From contig CAWAGV010000002.1 in assembly GCA_963781725.1 (NCBI GenBank), positions 2,914,001 to 2,978,000 on the forward strand: 64,000 nt of DNA, written 5' to 3'. The notes under the pieces were generated by a model. The model had not been told where the DNA came from, searched no databases, and saw only the letters and a list, made by a program, of their open reading frames with translations. The stretch is from BOG-931 sp963781725. GTDB taxonomy: Bacteria; Pseudomonadota; Alphaproteobacteria; Rhizobiales; Xanthobacteraceae. The position numbers and the translations under genes were made by a program. Of the stretch, positions 43,485-51,702 are shown in pieces (position 1 is the first letter of the stretch; the number at the start of each line of letters is the position of its first letter).

Positions 43485-43619
43485 ACGGGTCAAGTGTCGG
43501 GTGGGAGCAATCCCAAGACCGGTGGGATGGGCCGCTCTCCGGCCGAGGCGGGGAATCGCCGGTCGGAGTGCTGGCAGTCCTGGCTAGCAGCCTCCGGGCG
43601 GTGCGTGCCAACCTAGGGA

Positions 43620-44132
43620 ATGACTGAGAAAAGCGCTTCGAACCCGTTCGGCCTGCGTGAGGGCGAGGTCGTGGTCGCGTTGCCCGACCACTTCGATGCC
43701 TCGCTCTATTTCATCGGACATATCCGCACGCCGTGGCAGAGCCGCGACCAATGTCCGAAGAATGGGCGGGAGTCCGATGTGGTTTGCACCATTGCGCTGG
43801 ATCCGCGCTGGGCGGCCGGCCTCAAGGGACTGGAAACCGTCAGCCATCTGCTGGTGCTGTACTGGATGGACAAGGCGCGCCGCGATCTCGTGGTGCAGGC
43901 GCCGCGTCACTATGCCGAGGAACGCGGAACGTTCTCGCTGCGCTCGCCGGTTCGGCCCAATCCGATCGCGGCGTCGGTGGTGCGGCTTGTCGGCATCGAC
44001 GGCAACAATCTGTCGGTCGTCGGGCTCGACTGTCTCGACGGCACGCCGCTCTTGGACATCAAGCCGTATTTTGCTTCGACCAACTCGGTGCCCGACGCAA
44101 AAGTCGGCTGGCACGCCGAACGCAAACGCTGA
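43620..44132 (+). CDS. trmO: TsaA/TrmO-family tRNA methyltransferase
   Basis: SAM-dependent enzyme of the UPF0066/TsaA family, whose E. coli member N6-methylates t6A37 of tRNA-Thr. The 170-residue protein has the beta-barrel motif 'FIGHIRTPWQSRDQCPKNG', the core 'GLKGLETVSHLLVLYWMDKA' and 'SLRSPVRPNPIAASVVRLVG', the family signature. It lacks the C-terminal extension of E. coli TrmO, as in many bacteria and archaea, so a related but different target is possible. The ATG at 43620 is preceded only by a weak CTAGGGA. It sits just downstream of the IS insertion. Confidence 0.82.
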   Translation: MTEKSASNPFGLREGEVVVALPDHFDASLYFIGHIRTPWQSRDQCPKNGRESDVVCTIALDPRWAAGLKGLETVSHLLVLYWMDKARRDLVVQAPRHYAEERGTFSLRSPVRPNPIAASVVRLVGIDGNNLSVVGLDCLDGTPLLDIKPYFASTNSVPDAKVGWHAERKR

Positions 44133-44153
44133 GCAGGCTTGCCGCAAGATTCT

Positions 44154-45392
44154 CTAGAACAGCGGCGGCAGCGCGCCGAGCGGAACCATCCCGAGATAGA
44201 CCGCGCCGTCGGAGACGCGCAGCGGCAGCACGATAGCGGGCTTGTTGTCGATTTCGGTGGGTTGCCCCATCTTGTTCAGGCTGTCGATGACGCTGCTGTT
44301 CGCGGTGTCGCGAACCGCGTTGCCCAGTCCAGGCATCAAGCGGTCGAGCGCGCTCAATCCCTGACCGCCGCTCTTGTCACCGGCAATCTGATTGATGCCG
44401 CGGCTGATCGCACGGTCTATTCCGAGCTGCGGGACGATATTTTCGACGCCGGAGATGGCGACGCGGATCAGACCTTCCAGCTTGCCGTCGGCATTGAGCG
44501 TGAGCGTCCCGACGCCGATGATGATCGAGTCCGTCCGGTCGAGCCGCAGGCGCTTGATCTCGATGCTGCCGTCCGCGGCCTGCATCTCGCGGAAGTGCTG
44601 GGACCACGGCTTCGGCGCAAGGTCCTTGAAACCCTTGAACACGACGTCGATGTCGCCTTGCACCGGCGCGGTCAGCAGCGGATGCACTGTCGGCGCCGTC
44701 GCCGCGGCAAACCGGATCAGCGTTTCAATCACCGGATTGCTGTTGACCGAGCCATCGATGATGCTGGTGCTGACGTCCGCGGACTCGGCGCTGAATATCG
44801 TCGTCGGCTTTGCCTCGATCGCCTGATCGACACGCGGATTCTCCACCGCGATTGTCACGCTTTCCGGGGCCGGCGGCAGGCCGCGAAGGTCCATCTCCGC
44901 GCTCGACCAATTGGCGGTGAAGGTCGGCGGTTGCCCGGGCACGGATAGCGTCATGGGTCCGGTAACGCGGGCGACCAGGAGCGTCGGATGATAGACCTGT
45001 GCCGTGAAGGTGATGTCGCTGGCGCTGACGGCAAATGGCGGCTGATTGCTGTTGATCTGCGCGTCGGCCTGCACGCAATGGGCCTGGATCCGGAACGGAA
45101 AGCCGGTGATGTCGCGCGAGCCGCAGGTGTAGACACGCCCGGCGGCGGCTTCACGCTGCAACCAGCCAGCCAGCGTGCGGTTGGCTTCCGTGGCGGCGTA
45201 GTACCAGAGCCAGCACCACCCGCCGCCAAGCAGGATCAGCACGACGCCGGACAAGACGATGGGCAGGATGCGGCGGCGGCGCGGTCCCGGTGCGGCTGGC
45301 CGGCGCGGTGCCCGCTGCCGGGCTTCCTGCCTTGCCCCGCGGCTTGGCCCTTGCCTCGACCGCATCATGCCTAATGGAGATTCGCCCGTCAT
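44154..45392 (-). CDS. DUF2125 domain protein, membrane-anchored
   Basis: A 412-residue protein with a basic Arg/Pro/Ala-rich cytoplasmic N-terminus (about 40 residues), one membrane helix ('ILPIVLSGVVLILLGGGWCW') and a large periplasmic domain of the alphaproteobacterial DUF2125 family, containing 'GRVYTCGSRDITGFPFRIQA', the conserved cysteine pair region, and regular beta-strand patterns. Function is unknown; the fold hints at envelope lipid handling but this is weak. It ends 21 bases from the convergent trmO. Confidence 0.85.
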   Translation of the reverse strand: MTGESPLGMMRSRQGPSRGARQEARQRAPRRPAAPGPRRRRILPIVLSGVVLILLGGGWCWLWYYAATEANRTLAGWLQREAAAGRVYTCGSRDITGFPFRIQAHCVQADAQINSNQPPFAVSASDITFTAQVYHPTLLVARVTGPMTLSVPGQPPTFTANWSSAEMDLRGLPPAPESVTIAVENPRVDQAIEAKPTTIFSAESADVSTSIIDGSVNSNPVIETLIRFAAATAPTVHPLLTAPVQGDIDVVFKGFKDLAPKPWSQHFREMQAADGSIEIKRLRLDRTDSIIIGVGTLTLNADGKLEGLIRVAISGVENIVPQLGIDRAISRGINQIAGDKSGGQGLSALDRLMPGLGNAVRDTANSSVIDSLNKMGQPTEIDNKPAIVLPLRVSDGAVYLGMVPLGALPPLF

Positions 45393-45503
45393 GGTCTTGT
45401 TTCGCCCGCCGAGTGCGGCGTTTCAAAGACTAATTGTTCCCATTGTGCCGTTCCGGCCATCCTGTTAGGCGAGCGGAACCGATAGCAGGAGTCAACGCCG
45501 CGG

Positions 45504-46088
45504 ATGAACCCGGCTGATATGCACGGCAAGGGCGATCTCTGGGTCTTCGGCTACGGTTCCCTGATGTGGCGGCCGGGCTTCGACGTGCTTGAACGGGTTC
45601 CGGCGAAACTCATCGGAATGCACCGTGCGCTGTGCGTCTATTCCTTCGTTCACCGCGGTACCCCGGAACGGCCCGGTCTGGTGATGGGGCTCGACCGCGG
45701 CGGCATGTGCCGCGGCATCGCCTATCGGGTCGCTGCCGCCAGACGCGAGGCAACAATCGCGTATCTGCGCGACCGTGAGCAGGTCACCAGCGTCTATCTG
45801 GAAACGATGCGGCGGATCGAGCTTGAAGACGAGACGCGGCGTCAGGTCCGGGCGCTGTGCTACGCGGTCGATCGCGGGCACGTGCAATATGCCGGCCGGC
45901 TCAGCGTGGACGAGTGTGTGCATTATGTGCGGCAAGGTCACGGCCGTTCCGGCAACAACCGCGACTACGTCGTTGAAACCGTCCGCGCGCTCGAAACCCT
46001 GGGCTATCGCGAGACCGATCTGCATCTGATTGCGGACCGCCTCAAAGGCGTCCATGAAGCCGAACCGTCAGCTGCGGCCGGGTCCTGA
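45504..46088 (+). CDS. ChaC-like gamma-glutamylcyclotransferase
   Basis: Glutathione-specific cyclotransferase family, 194 residues, releasing 5-oxoproline from gamma-glutamyl peptides. The signature 'LWVFGYGSLMWRPGFD' is at the N-terminus, followed by 'YSFVHRGTPERPGLVMGLDR' and 'GIAYRV', with the catalytic glutamate in 'YLRDREQVTS'. The C-terminal 'HYVRQGHGRSGNNRDYVVET' is also typical. Its last 21 bases overlap the end of the convergent plsC gene. Start ATG at 45504 fits the family. Confidence 0.92.
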   Translation: MNPADMHGKGDLWVFGYGSLMWRPGFDVLERVPAKLIGMHRALCVYSFVHRGTPERPGLVMGLDRGGMCRGIAYRVAAARREATIAYLRDREQVTSVYLETMRRIELEDETRRQVRALCYAVDRGHVQYAGRLSVDECVHYVRQGHGRSGNNRDYVVETVRALETLGYRETDLHLIADRLKGVHEAEPSAAAGS

Positions 46089-46805
46089 TTCCGCGACGAG
46101 ACGCGCCGTCGCCGCTTCCAGATCGTTTTGCAGGCGGGCGAAGAAAACTTTGCGGTCGAGCCCCGCGGGAATTGGATCGAGCGCCTGGACCAGAATGGTG
46201 CCGGGGCGGCGGCGCAACGAGCGGCGCGGCCAGAACAGCCCGGAATTGAGCGCGAGCGGCACGCAGGGCACGCCGGCCTTGCTGTAGAGGAACGCGACAC
46301 CCGGCTTGTAAACCGGCTCGGCGCCCGGCGGTCGTCTGGTGCCCTCGGGAAAAATCACGAGCTGACGGCCAAGACCCAACGCCTTTTGCGCACGCGCCGT
46401 CATGCTCGACAGCGCCGACAATCCGGCATTGCGGTCTACCGGGATAAGCCCGGCTTTCCATGTGTACCAGCCGAACAGCGGGATCCACATCAACTCGCGT
46501 TTGAGAATGTAGATCGGTTCGCGCAGCACCGCGTAAAGCGCAAACGTCTCCCACAGCGATTGATGCTTGCAGGCGATGATGCAGGCGCCGGCCGGAATTT
46601 TATCGAGGTCGCGCCATTCGACGTCGATGCCGGAAATAACGCGCAGCAGCCAGAGGCTGGTCCGGCCGTAGGAGCGGATGAATTCGCGCAGGACCTGATG
46701 CGGCAGCACGAGCGTCGGCAGCGCCACGATCATGTGCACGGTCAAGTTCAGATAGAACAGGATGTTGAACAGGATCGAGCGGACGATGATCGACGGCTGA
46801 GACAC
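46068..46805 (-). CDS. plsC: 1-acyl-sn-glycerol-3-phosphate acyltransferase
   Basis: Membrane enzyme of 245 residues that converts lysophosphatidate to phosphatidate. An N-terminal membrane segment precedes the acyltransferase motifs: 'IIACKHQSLWETFALY' (the HX4D box in its common H-X4-E form) and 'VIFPEGTRRPPGAEPVYKPG', with 'VPCVPLALNSG' later. It lies downstream of ftsE-ftsX-ydcF on the same strand with an 18-base gap to the ydcF-like gene, so it is probably in that operon. The 3' end overlaps chaC. Confidence 0.92.
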   Translation of the reverse strand: MSQPSIIVRSILFNILFYLNLTVHMIVALPTLVLPHQVLREFIRSYGRTSLWLLRVISGIDVEWRDLDKIPAGACIIACKHQSLWETFALYAVLREPIYILKRELMWIPLFGWYTWKAGLIPVDRNAGLSALSSMTARAQKALGLGRQLVIFPEGTRRPPGAEPVYKPGVAFLYSKAGVPCVPLALNSGLFWPRRSLRRRPGTILVQALDPIPAGLDRKVFFARLQNDLEAATARLVAESGPGRS

Positions 46806-46823
46806 GGCGGACCTGTCAGAATG

Positions 46824-47486
46824 TCATGAAGCGCGTGCGTCGGCGACGCGCAGCCCATTGCGATCAGCGGCGGCGGCATCAAACCGCATGCGCATCTTGG
46901 CAAAAAGATATTTGAGATATTCCGACATGACGAGCTTGGCAGTGTCGCCGTTCGACCACCAGGGCTCGATCCGCAGGCGATCCGACACGACCGGGTAGGG
47001 GATCAGCGCATCGTCGGGGAGCTGATGAGCGAGCTCGGCCAGCGCCCGCGGCATGTGATAGGCCGAGGTCACTACGATCAACGAATGGAAGTTGTGGCTG
47101 TTGGCCCAGATCCGCGATTGCACCGCGTTGCCGAGCGTGTTGAGCGCGGAGTAGTCGAGATCGACGCAGCAAGCCAGCAGGCGTTCGTAGTTGCCGGTCT
47201 GGCGGGCAATATCGCTCGTCGTCGTGCCGGGGTTGACGCCGGTGATGAGAAGCCGCTTGCCCCGCCGGGACGAAAGCAGCTCGAGTGCGTCATTGACACG
47301 CGACGTGCCGCCGGTCAGCACCACGATCCCGTCGGCATTTTGCGCGAGCGGGGGTTGCTCGTCGGGCAGCAGGAAGAGGATGAAGGCGCCGAAACCGAGA
47401 ATGAGCGCCACAATGCCAAGCATCGCGAGCTTGACCACGAGCGACTGCATACGCCGCGTTCTGACTGCACCCCTGAGGCTCGACAT
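46824..47486 (-). CDS. YdcF/SanA-like DUF218 membrane protein
   Basis: A 220-residue protein with an N-terminal membrane helix ('LAMLGIVALILGFGAFILFL') and a DUF218 Rossmann-like domain marked by 'ADGIVVLTGGTSRVNDALEL', 'KRLLITGVNPGTTTSDIA' and 'ESHN-HSLIVVTSAYHMPRA'-type sequence (here NFHSLIVVTSAYHMPRA). Homologues SanA/YdcF/ElyC affect envelope integrity and peptidoglycan or ECA precursor metabolism. Location between ftsX and plsC supports an envelope role. Start codon choice: ATG 47486, though an internal Met 12 codons later is possible. Confidence 0.88.
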   Translation of the reverse strand: MSSLRGAVRTRRMQSLVVKLAMLGIVALILGFGAFILFLLPDEQPPLAQNADGIVVLTGGTSRVNDALELLSSRRGKRLLITGVNPGTTTSDIARQTGNYERLLACCVDLDYSALNTLGNAVQSRIWANSHNFHSLIVVTSAYHMPRALAELAHQLPDDALIPYPVVSDRLRIEPWWSNGDTAKLVMSEYLKYLFAKMRMRFDAAAADRNGLRVADARAS

Positions 47487-47513
47487 TCCTGCGCGTCCCG
47501 AGCGTCCGGTTGA

Positions 47514-48488
47514 TCAATCGATTGTCGCCAGCGTCCGGCTGACGGTGTAGCGGGAAACCAGCGCCGTCACCACGGCCATAACGACAATCTGACCGAGAAT
47601 GGCAAGGTAGCCGTCGACGCCGATCGACAGGCTGCCGAACAGGGCGGCGGCTTCATCGCCGCGCGGGGTGCCGGCAAGCCAGGCGCGCGCCGCCTCGATG
47701 CAGCCGAACAGCAAAATCGCGGCGCCGCCGCCGATCGCGCCGCCCTTGAAGCCGAGCATGAGAAAATGGTGCTGAAACTGGCCGGCGATAAAACTGTCGG
47801 TTGCGCCGATATAATGCAGTACTTCGACGATCGGCCGATTGATGGCCATGGCGCCGCGCGTCGCGAAAGTCACCGAAAGCACGGTGACGGCAAGGACGAG
47901 GCCGAGTACCGCGAGGCCGGCGATCACCGCGGTCCCGGCCATCGTCCGCATGCGCTCGACCCAGCCGCGGTGATCGTCGAGGGTCGCGGTCGGGACTTGC
48001 GCTGCGAGCGCGGCGCGCACGGCGGCAAAATCCGGTGTCGCCCCGGGAACGAGCTTGACGACGATCAGGCGTGGAATCGGCAGGTCGTCGAGATGAAGCC
48101 CTGAACCCAGCCACGGCTCGACCAGCTGTTCGGATTGCGCCTTTGAGTAAGGCTGGACCTCTGCGACGCCATTCGCGGCGCGTACCAGCGCCACCGCCTT
48201 GCCGACGTCCGCCTCGATATCGCGCCCGGGCGCGGGGCGAACCTGCACCGTCACCTCGCGGCCGACTTCCGATTGCCAGGTGCCGGCCGTGCCGACGACC
48301 AGCATCGCGGCCCCCGTCGTCAGCGAAGCGAGAAACGTCATGATGGCGACGACGGCCGCCAGTGAGCGCACCGCGATCGAGCTTTCCGGAACGATCGACT
48401 TCGTGCCGCGCGGCACGCGCGCGAGCGCCGGCACCGCGTCAAGGTCATCCCACGGTTCGTGCATCACTGCCGGATCAGTCGTAGACAT
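47514..48488 (-). CDS. ftsX: Cell-division ABC permease FtsX
   Basis: Inner-membrane partner of FtsE that couples cytokinesis to peptidoglycan hydrolase activation. The 324-residue product has a cytoplasmic N-terminus, one helix (about residues 40-65), a periplasmic domain of about 100 residues, and three further helices, with 'RPIVEVLHYIGATDSFIAGQ', the family motif. The frame extends to 48533, but the ATG at 48488 gives a 14-base overlap with ftsE and a normal length; an ATG at 48464 is also possible. Second gene in ftsE-ftsX-ydcF-plsC. Confidence 0.92.
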   Translation of the reverse strand: MSTTDPAVMHEPWDDLDAVPALARVPRGTKSIVPESSIAVRSLAAVVAIMTFLASLTTGAAMLVVGTAGTWQSEVGREVTVQVRPAPGRDIEADVGKAVALVRAANGVAEVQPYSKAQSEQLVEPWLGSGLHLDDLPIPRLIVVKLVPGATPDFAAVRAALAAQVPTATLDDHRGWVERMRTMAGTAVIAGLAVLGLVLAVTVLSVTFATRGAMAINRPIVEVLHYIGATDSFIAGQFQHHFLMLGFKGGAIGGGAAILLFGCIEAARAWLAGTPRGDEAAALFGSLSIGVDGYLAILGQIVVMAVVTALVSRYTVSRTLATID

Positions 48489-49134
48489 GCAGGCGTCCCT
48501 CGTGCAGCACCAGACGGCGCGCATCGAATTCATCCATCAACGCAATATCGTGTGTCGCGATCACGACCGAGGTGCCCGATTTATTGAGTTCGATGAACAG
48601 CCGGAGCAACCGCTGGCCGAGGTTGGGATCGACGTTGCCGGTCGGCTCGTCGGCCAGCAGCAGCTGCGGCCGTGAGATCACGGCCCGTGCGATGGCGGCG
48701 CGTTGCTTCTCGCCGCCCGACAAAATCGGCGGCATGGCGCCGATGCGTTCGCCAAGACCGACCCAGTGCAGCAATTCCACGACCTCGGACCGGTAGTCGG
48801 ACTCCTCCTTGCCGAGAACGCGTAGCGGCAGGGCGACGTTTTCGTACGTGCTCATATGGTCGAGCAGGCGGAAATCCTGGAACACCAGGCCGATGCGGCG
48901 GCGCATTGTGGCGCGGCTGTCCTTGCTTAGCGACGCGGTATCCTGATCGAACATCGTAATCAGGCCGCGGGTCGGCCGCAGCGCCAGGAACAGCATCCGC
49001 AACAGCGACGTCTTGCCGGCGCCGGACGGTCCGGTCAGGAACTGGAACGATCGGGCGTCGATCCGGAAGGTGAGGTCGCGCAGGATCTCGGGGCCAAGCC
49101 CGTAGCGCAGGCCGACGTTTTCGAATCGGATCAC
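48475..49134 (-). CDS. ftsE: Cell-division ABC ATPase FtsE
   Basis: Cytoplasmic ATPase of 219 residues energising FtsX. Walker A is 'LTGPSGAGKTSLLRML', the signature 'LSGGEKQRAAIARAVISRP', Walker B 'LLLADEPTGNVDPNLG', and the switch histidine in 'VVIATHDIALMDEF'. Starts 'IRFENVGLRYGLGPEILRDL', as expected. It is divergent from the zinc-ribbon gene across a 269-bp gap that holds a 20-bp perfect palindrome. Confidence 0.96.
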   Translation of the reverse strand: MIRFENVGLRYGLGPEILRDLTFRIDARSFQFLTGPSGAGKTSLLRMLFLALRPTRGLITMFDQDTASLSKDSRATMRRRIGLVFQDFRLLDHMSTYENVALPLRVLGKEESDYRSEVVELLHWVGLGERIGAMPPILSGGEKQRAAIARAVISRPQLLLADEPTGNVDPNLGQRLLRLFIELNKSGTSVVIATHDIALMDEFDARRLVLHEGRLHVYD

Positions 49135-49340
49135 GCGATCCCTCCGTAATGCCCACCGCGGCCCAAGCGAGGCCGCTGGAGCGGTCTAATTCGCGTTTCA
49201 AACATCGCATCCCGCTTCGAAACGTATCCGGTCGAGTGTTTGAATCAAAGAACCGCCAGTAAATACAAGTGACTAGTGGACACTCTAAAGCCAGCCAAAA
49301 AGGCCGAACGACCCCCAAATCCGCCCCGCCGCCTTGGTTT

Positions 49341-49360
49341 CCAATCCGTTAACGGATTGG
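49341..49360. promoter_or_regulatory. 20-bp perfect palindrome upstream of zinc-ribbon/cpdR genes
   Basis: CCAATCCGTTAACGGATTGG equals its own reverse complement. It lies 44-63 bases upstream of the zinc-ribbon gene start and about 210 bases upstream of ftsE, in an otherwise gene-free gap, so it is a good operator candidate for the plus-strand genes. The centre GTTAAC is not a full CtrA box. Confidence 0.6.
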
Positions 49361-49403
49361 CCGGTAGGTTCGCCCCGGAACGCAAAGCGATACTGATTCG
49401 CCG

Positions 49404-50348
49404 ATGCCGATCGTTTGTCCCTCCTGCGCGACATCCTACGACGTTGACGCTGCGACTTTGCAGCCTGACGGGCGACGGGTGCGCTGTGCGCGCTGCCAGA
49501 CCATCTGGCTCGCCGAGCCGAGCCATGCCGACAAGCTGCTGGCGGCCGCCGAGGCGCTTGGGCCGGTTCAGGAGACGTTCGAGGCGGCTGAAGCCGGTGT
49601 CGACGAGACAACGGCGGCGGCGCAGGCATCGTGGGAAGAATCCGCGGTCCGGCAGGCGGAAGACGGCGACTCTTACGTCCGGCGGCCGGAGTCTCCGTCG
49701 GAGCCTGAGCCCGAAGCGGTGACCGAGGAGGCCGACGCAGCGGCTGCAGTGGATGCGCCGCCGATCGTGCCGGCCGATCTCGACGAGGGACAGCCGCCGA
49801 TCGAAGTCGAGGAGGACGAGGCAACCGCCGAGCCCGCCGAAGACATCGAGACCTATGCCGCGCGCCGGGAAAAAAGCACTGTGAGAAGCCGGTTGCTGCG
49901 GTGGCCGCTGTCGCGCCTGCAAACCGGCGCATTGGTCCTGCTGATCGTCGACGCGCTTCTGGTCGGATGGCGCGACGAATTCGTGCGCGTCATGCCGCAG
50001 ACGGCGTCGTTCTATTCAATGCTCGGTCTGAATGTGAATCTTCGCGGCATGGCGTTCGCCGGCGTCGGCACCACGACGGAGCAGAGCGACGGCGTGCCGG
50101 TCATCGTGGTCGAGGGCAATATCGTCAACGACAGCGGCAAACTGGAAGACGTGCCGCGGCTGAAATTCGCGGTGCGCAATGCGTCCGGGCAGGAAGTCTA
50201 TTCCTGGACCGCGGCGCCGCCGCGCCCGACGCTACCGCCGGGTGAAACCATCGCCTTTCACAGCCGTCTCGCATCGCCGCCGGTGGAAGCCCACGACGTG
50301 CTGGTGCGTTTCGTCACCCGCCGTGACATCATCGCCGGAGCCCATTGA
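49404..50348 (+). CDS. MJ0042-type zinc-ribbon membrane protein
   Basis: A 314-residue protein with an N-terminal zinc finger of the MJ0042 type: 'PIVCPSCATSYDVDAATLQP' and 'RRVRCARCQTIWLA', i.e. two CxxC pairs. A long acidic Glu/Ala/Pro linker follows (about 45-150), then one membrane helix ('ALVLLIVDALLVGW') and a C-terminal periplasmic beta domain with 'VVEGNIVNDSGKLEDVPRLK', similar to DUF3426 regions. Such proteins sit beside ftsE and a CpdR-like gene in Rhizobiales; function unknown. Three bases separate it from the regulator gene. Confidence 0.85.
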   Translation: MPIVCPSCATSYDVDAATLQPDGRRVRCARCQTIWLAEPSHADKLLAAAEALGPVQETFEAAEAGVDETTAAAQASWEESAVRQAEDGDSYVRRPESPSEPEPEAVTEEADAAAAVDAPPIVPADLDEGQPPIEVEEDEATAEPAEDIETYAARREKSTVRSRLLRWPLSRLQTGALVLLIVDALLVGWRDEFVRVMPQTASFYSMLGLNVNLRGMAFAGVGTTTEQSDGVPVIVVEGNIVNDSGKLEDVPRLKFAVRNASGQEVYSWTAAPPRPTLPPGETIAFHSRLASPPVEAHDVLVRFVTRRDIIAGAH

Positions 50349-50351
50349 ACC

Positions 50352-50729
50352 ATGGCGCGCATCCTGATCGCCGAAGACGAAGAAGCGTTGCGCGCACTGT
50401 GCGCGCGCGGCCTCGCATCGGAAGGCCACGAGGTCAAAACCGCCTGCGACGGCGGCGAGGCGCTCGAGATGCTGACCCGTGAGGAGGGGAAGTTCGATCT
50501 CCTGCTCACCGACGTGCGCATGCCGATGATGGACGGCATTGCGCTGGCGCTGGCGACGGCGCGTGACTTCCCCAAACTGACGATCCTGATGATGACCGGT
50601 TACGCCGATCAGCGGGAACGCGCGCACAATCTCGATGCCCTGATCCACGACGTCATCGCCAAGCCATTCACGCTGGCGACGCTTCGCGCCGCGGTGAATT
50701 CCGCGCTGGCGGCGCACGCCGGCGCCTGA
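50352..50729 (+). CDS. cpdR: CpdR-like single-domain response regulator
   Basis: A stand-alone receiver domain of 125 residues. Acidic pocket residues lie in 'ILIAEDEEALRA', the phosphorylatable Asp is in 'DLLLTDVRMPMMDG' (about residue 52), with the Thr of 'ILMMTGYADQRERA' and the Lys of 'DVIAKPFTLATL'. There is no output domain. In alphaproteobacteria CpdR of this length and gene setting controls ClpXP-dependent cell-cycle proteolysis. The assignment depends on length, N-terminus and the ftsE-linked location; other stand-alone receivers are possible. Confidence 0.82.
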   Translation: MARILIAEDEEALRALCARGLASEGHEVKTACDGGEALEMLTREEGKFDLLLTDVRMPMMDGIALALATARDFPKLTILMMTGYADQRERAHNLDALIHDVIAKPFTLATLRAAVNSALAAHAGA

Positions 50730-50739
50730 TTTTCGGCTT

Positions 50740-51702
50740 TCAGTCGTCGGCGTAAGGCCGCGGGATCGGGTCGGCCTTCGGTTTCGAATCCGCCGTCTGA
50801 AAATCCGGCGCCGGCGAATCCAGGTTGAACTGGATCATGCCGCGGCGGATCGCCCGCCGCTCGGCGAATACGTTGAACAACGTCTCGGCATCGCCGTTGC
50901 GCACCGCGCGCGTCAGCGTGGAAAGGTCTTCGTTGAAGCGGCCGAGCACTTCCAGAACGGCGTCCTTGTTGTTCATGAAGATGTCGCGCCACATCGTCGG
51001 ATCGGACGCAGCGATGCGGGTGAAGTCGCGAAAGCCGCCGGCGGAGTATTTCAGGATCTCCGACTCGGTGACATGGCGAAGGTCGAACGCGGTGCCGATG
51101 ATGTTGTAGGCGATCAGGTGCGGCACATGGCTGGTGACGGCCAGAACCAGGTCATGGTGTTCCGGCGACATGATCTCGACGCTGGCGCCGAACGCTTTCC
51201 AGAACTGTGCGAGGCGCTCCACGGCGGACGCATCGGCGTCCTTCAGCGGCGTCAGGATGCACCAGCGATTGATGAACAACTCGGCAAAGCCTGCATCGGG
51301 CCCGGAGTCTTCGGTGCCGGCGACCGGATGGCCGGGAACGAAGTGGACGTTGTCGGGCAAATGCGGCGCCATATCGCGCACCACCGCGGCTTTCACCGAG
51401 CCGACGTCGGAGACGATGGCGCCGGGTTTCAGGTGCGGCCCGATTTCTTTCGCCACCGGTCCGCAAGCGCCGATCGGCACGCTGACGATGACGAGGTCGG
51501 CGTCCTTGACTGCGGCAGCGGCGGTTTCGGTCACTTCGTCGGCAAGGCCGAGTTCACGAATGCGCTGGCGCGTCGGCTCGGACCGCGAGGTCGCGACGAT
51601 CGTCTTGACGAGGCCGAGCCCGCGCGCGGCGCGCGCGATCGAGCCGCCGATCAGGCCGACACCGATCAGCGCCAGACGATTGAATGCGACCGGCGGCGCC
51701 AT
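50740..51702 (-). CDS. tyrA: Prephenate/arogenate dehydrogenase
   Basis: NAD(P)-dependent enzyme of tyrosine biosynthesis, 320 residues. The nucleotide motif is 'LALIGVGLIGGSIARAARGL'; the catalytic histidine region reads 'VPGHPVAGTEDSGPDAG', and 'SPEHHDLVLAVTSHVPHLIA' is a family signature. The long frame to 52107 is shadow; the ATG at 51702 overlaps the hisC stop by one base (TGATG). The C-terminal 40 residues are acidic/proline-rich. Operon: chorismate mutase fusion - hisC - tyrA on the minus strand. Confidence 0.93.
   Translation of the reverse strand: MAPPVAFNRLALIGVGLIGGSIARAARGLGLVKTIVATSRSEPTRQRIRELGLADEVTETAAAAVKDADLVIVSVPIGACGPVAKEIGPHLKPGAIVSDVGSVKAAVVRDMAPHLPDNVHFVPGHPVAGTEDSGPDAGFAELFINRWCILTPLKDADASAVERLAQFWKAFGASVEIMSPEHHDLVLAVTSHVPHLIAYNIIGTAFDLRHVTESEILKYSAGGFRDFTRIAASDPTMWRDIFMNNKDAVLEVLGRFNEDLSTLTRAVRNGDAETLFNVFAERRAIRRGMIQFNLDSPAPDFQTADSKPKADPIPRPYADD

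Larger units (their letters stand above)
41978..43488. mobile_element. IS1595-family insertion sequence with passenger gene(s)
   Basis: Terminal inverted repeats GATTGTATACTTGACACATA (plus two more bases; 41980-42001) and its near-exact complement (43463-43484) match at 21 of 22 positions. GTCAAGTG (8 bp, or 9 with the preceding G) lies on both sides (41970-41977 and 43489-43496), the target-duplication size expected for IS1595. Inside are the transposase, a coupled 57-residue ORF and a convergent lipoprotein-like gene. Exact outer ends could shift by a base or two. The element separates the methionine operon from trmO. Confidence 0.85.

Noticed and set aside
42989..43486. 165-residue version of the IS-borne lipoprotein starting at 43486
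   Set aside because: That start is inside the right inverted repeat, and the first 35 residues do not look like part of a signal peptide; a later TTG or GTG is preferred.
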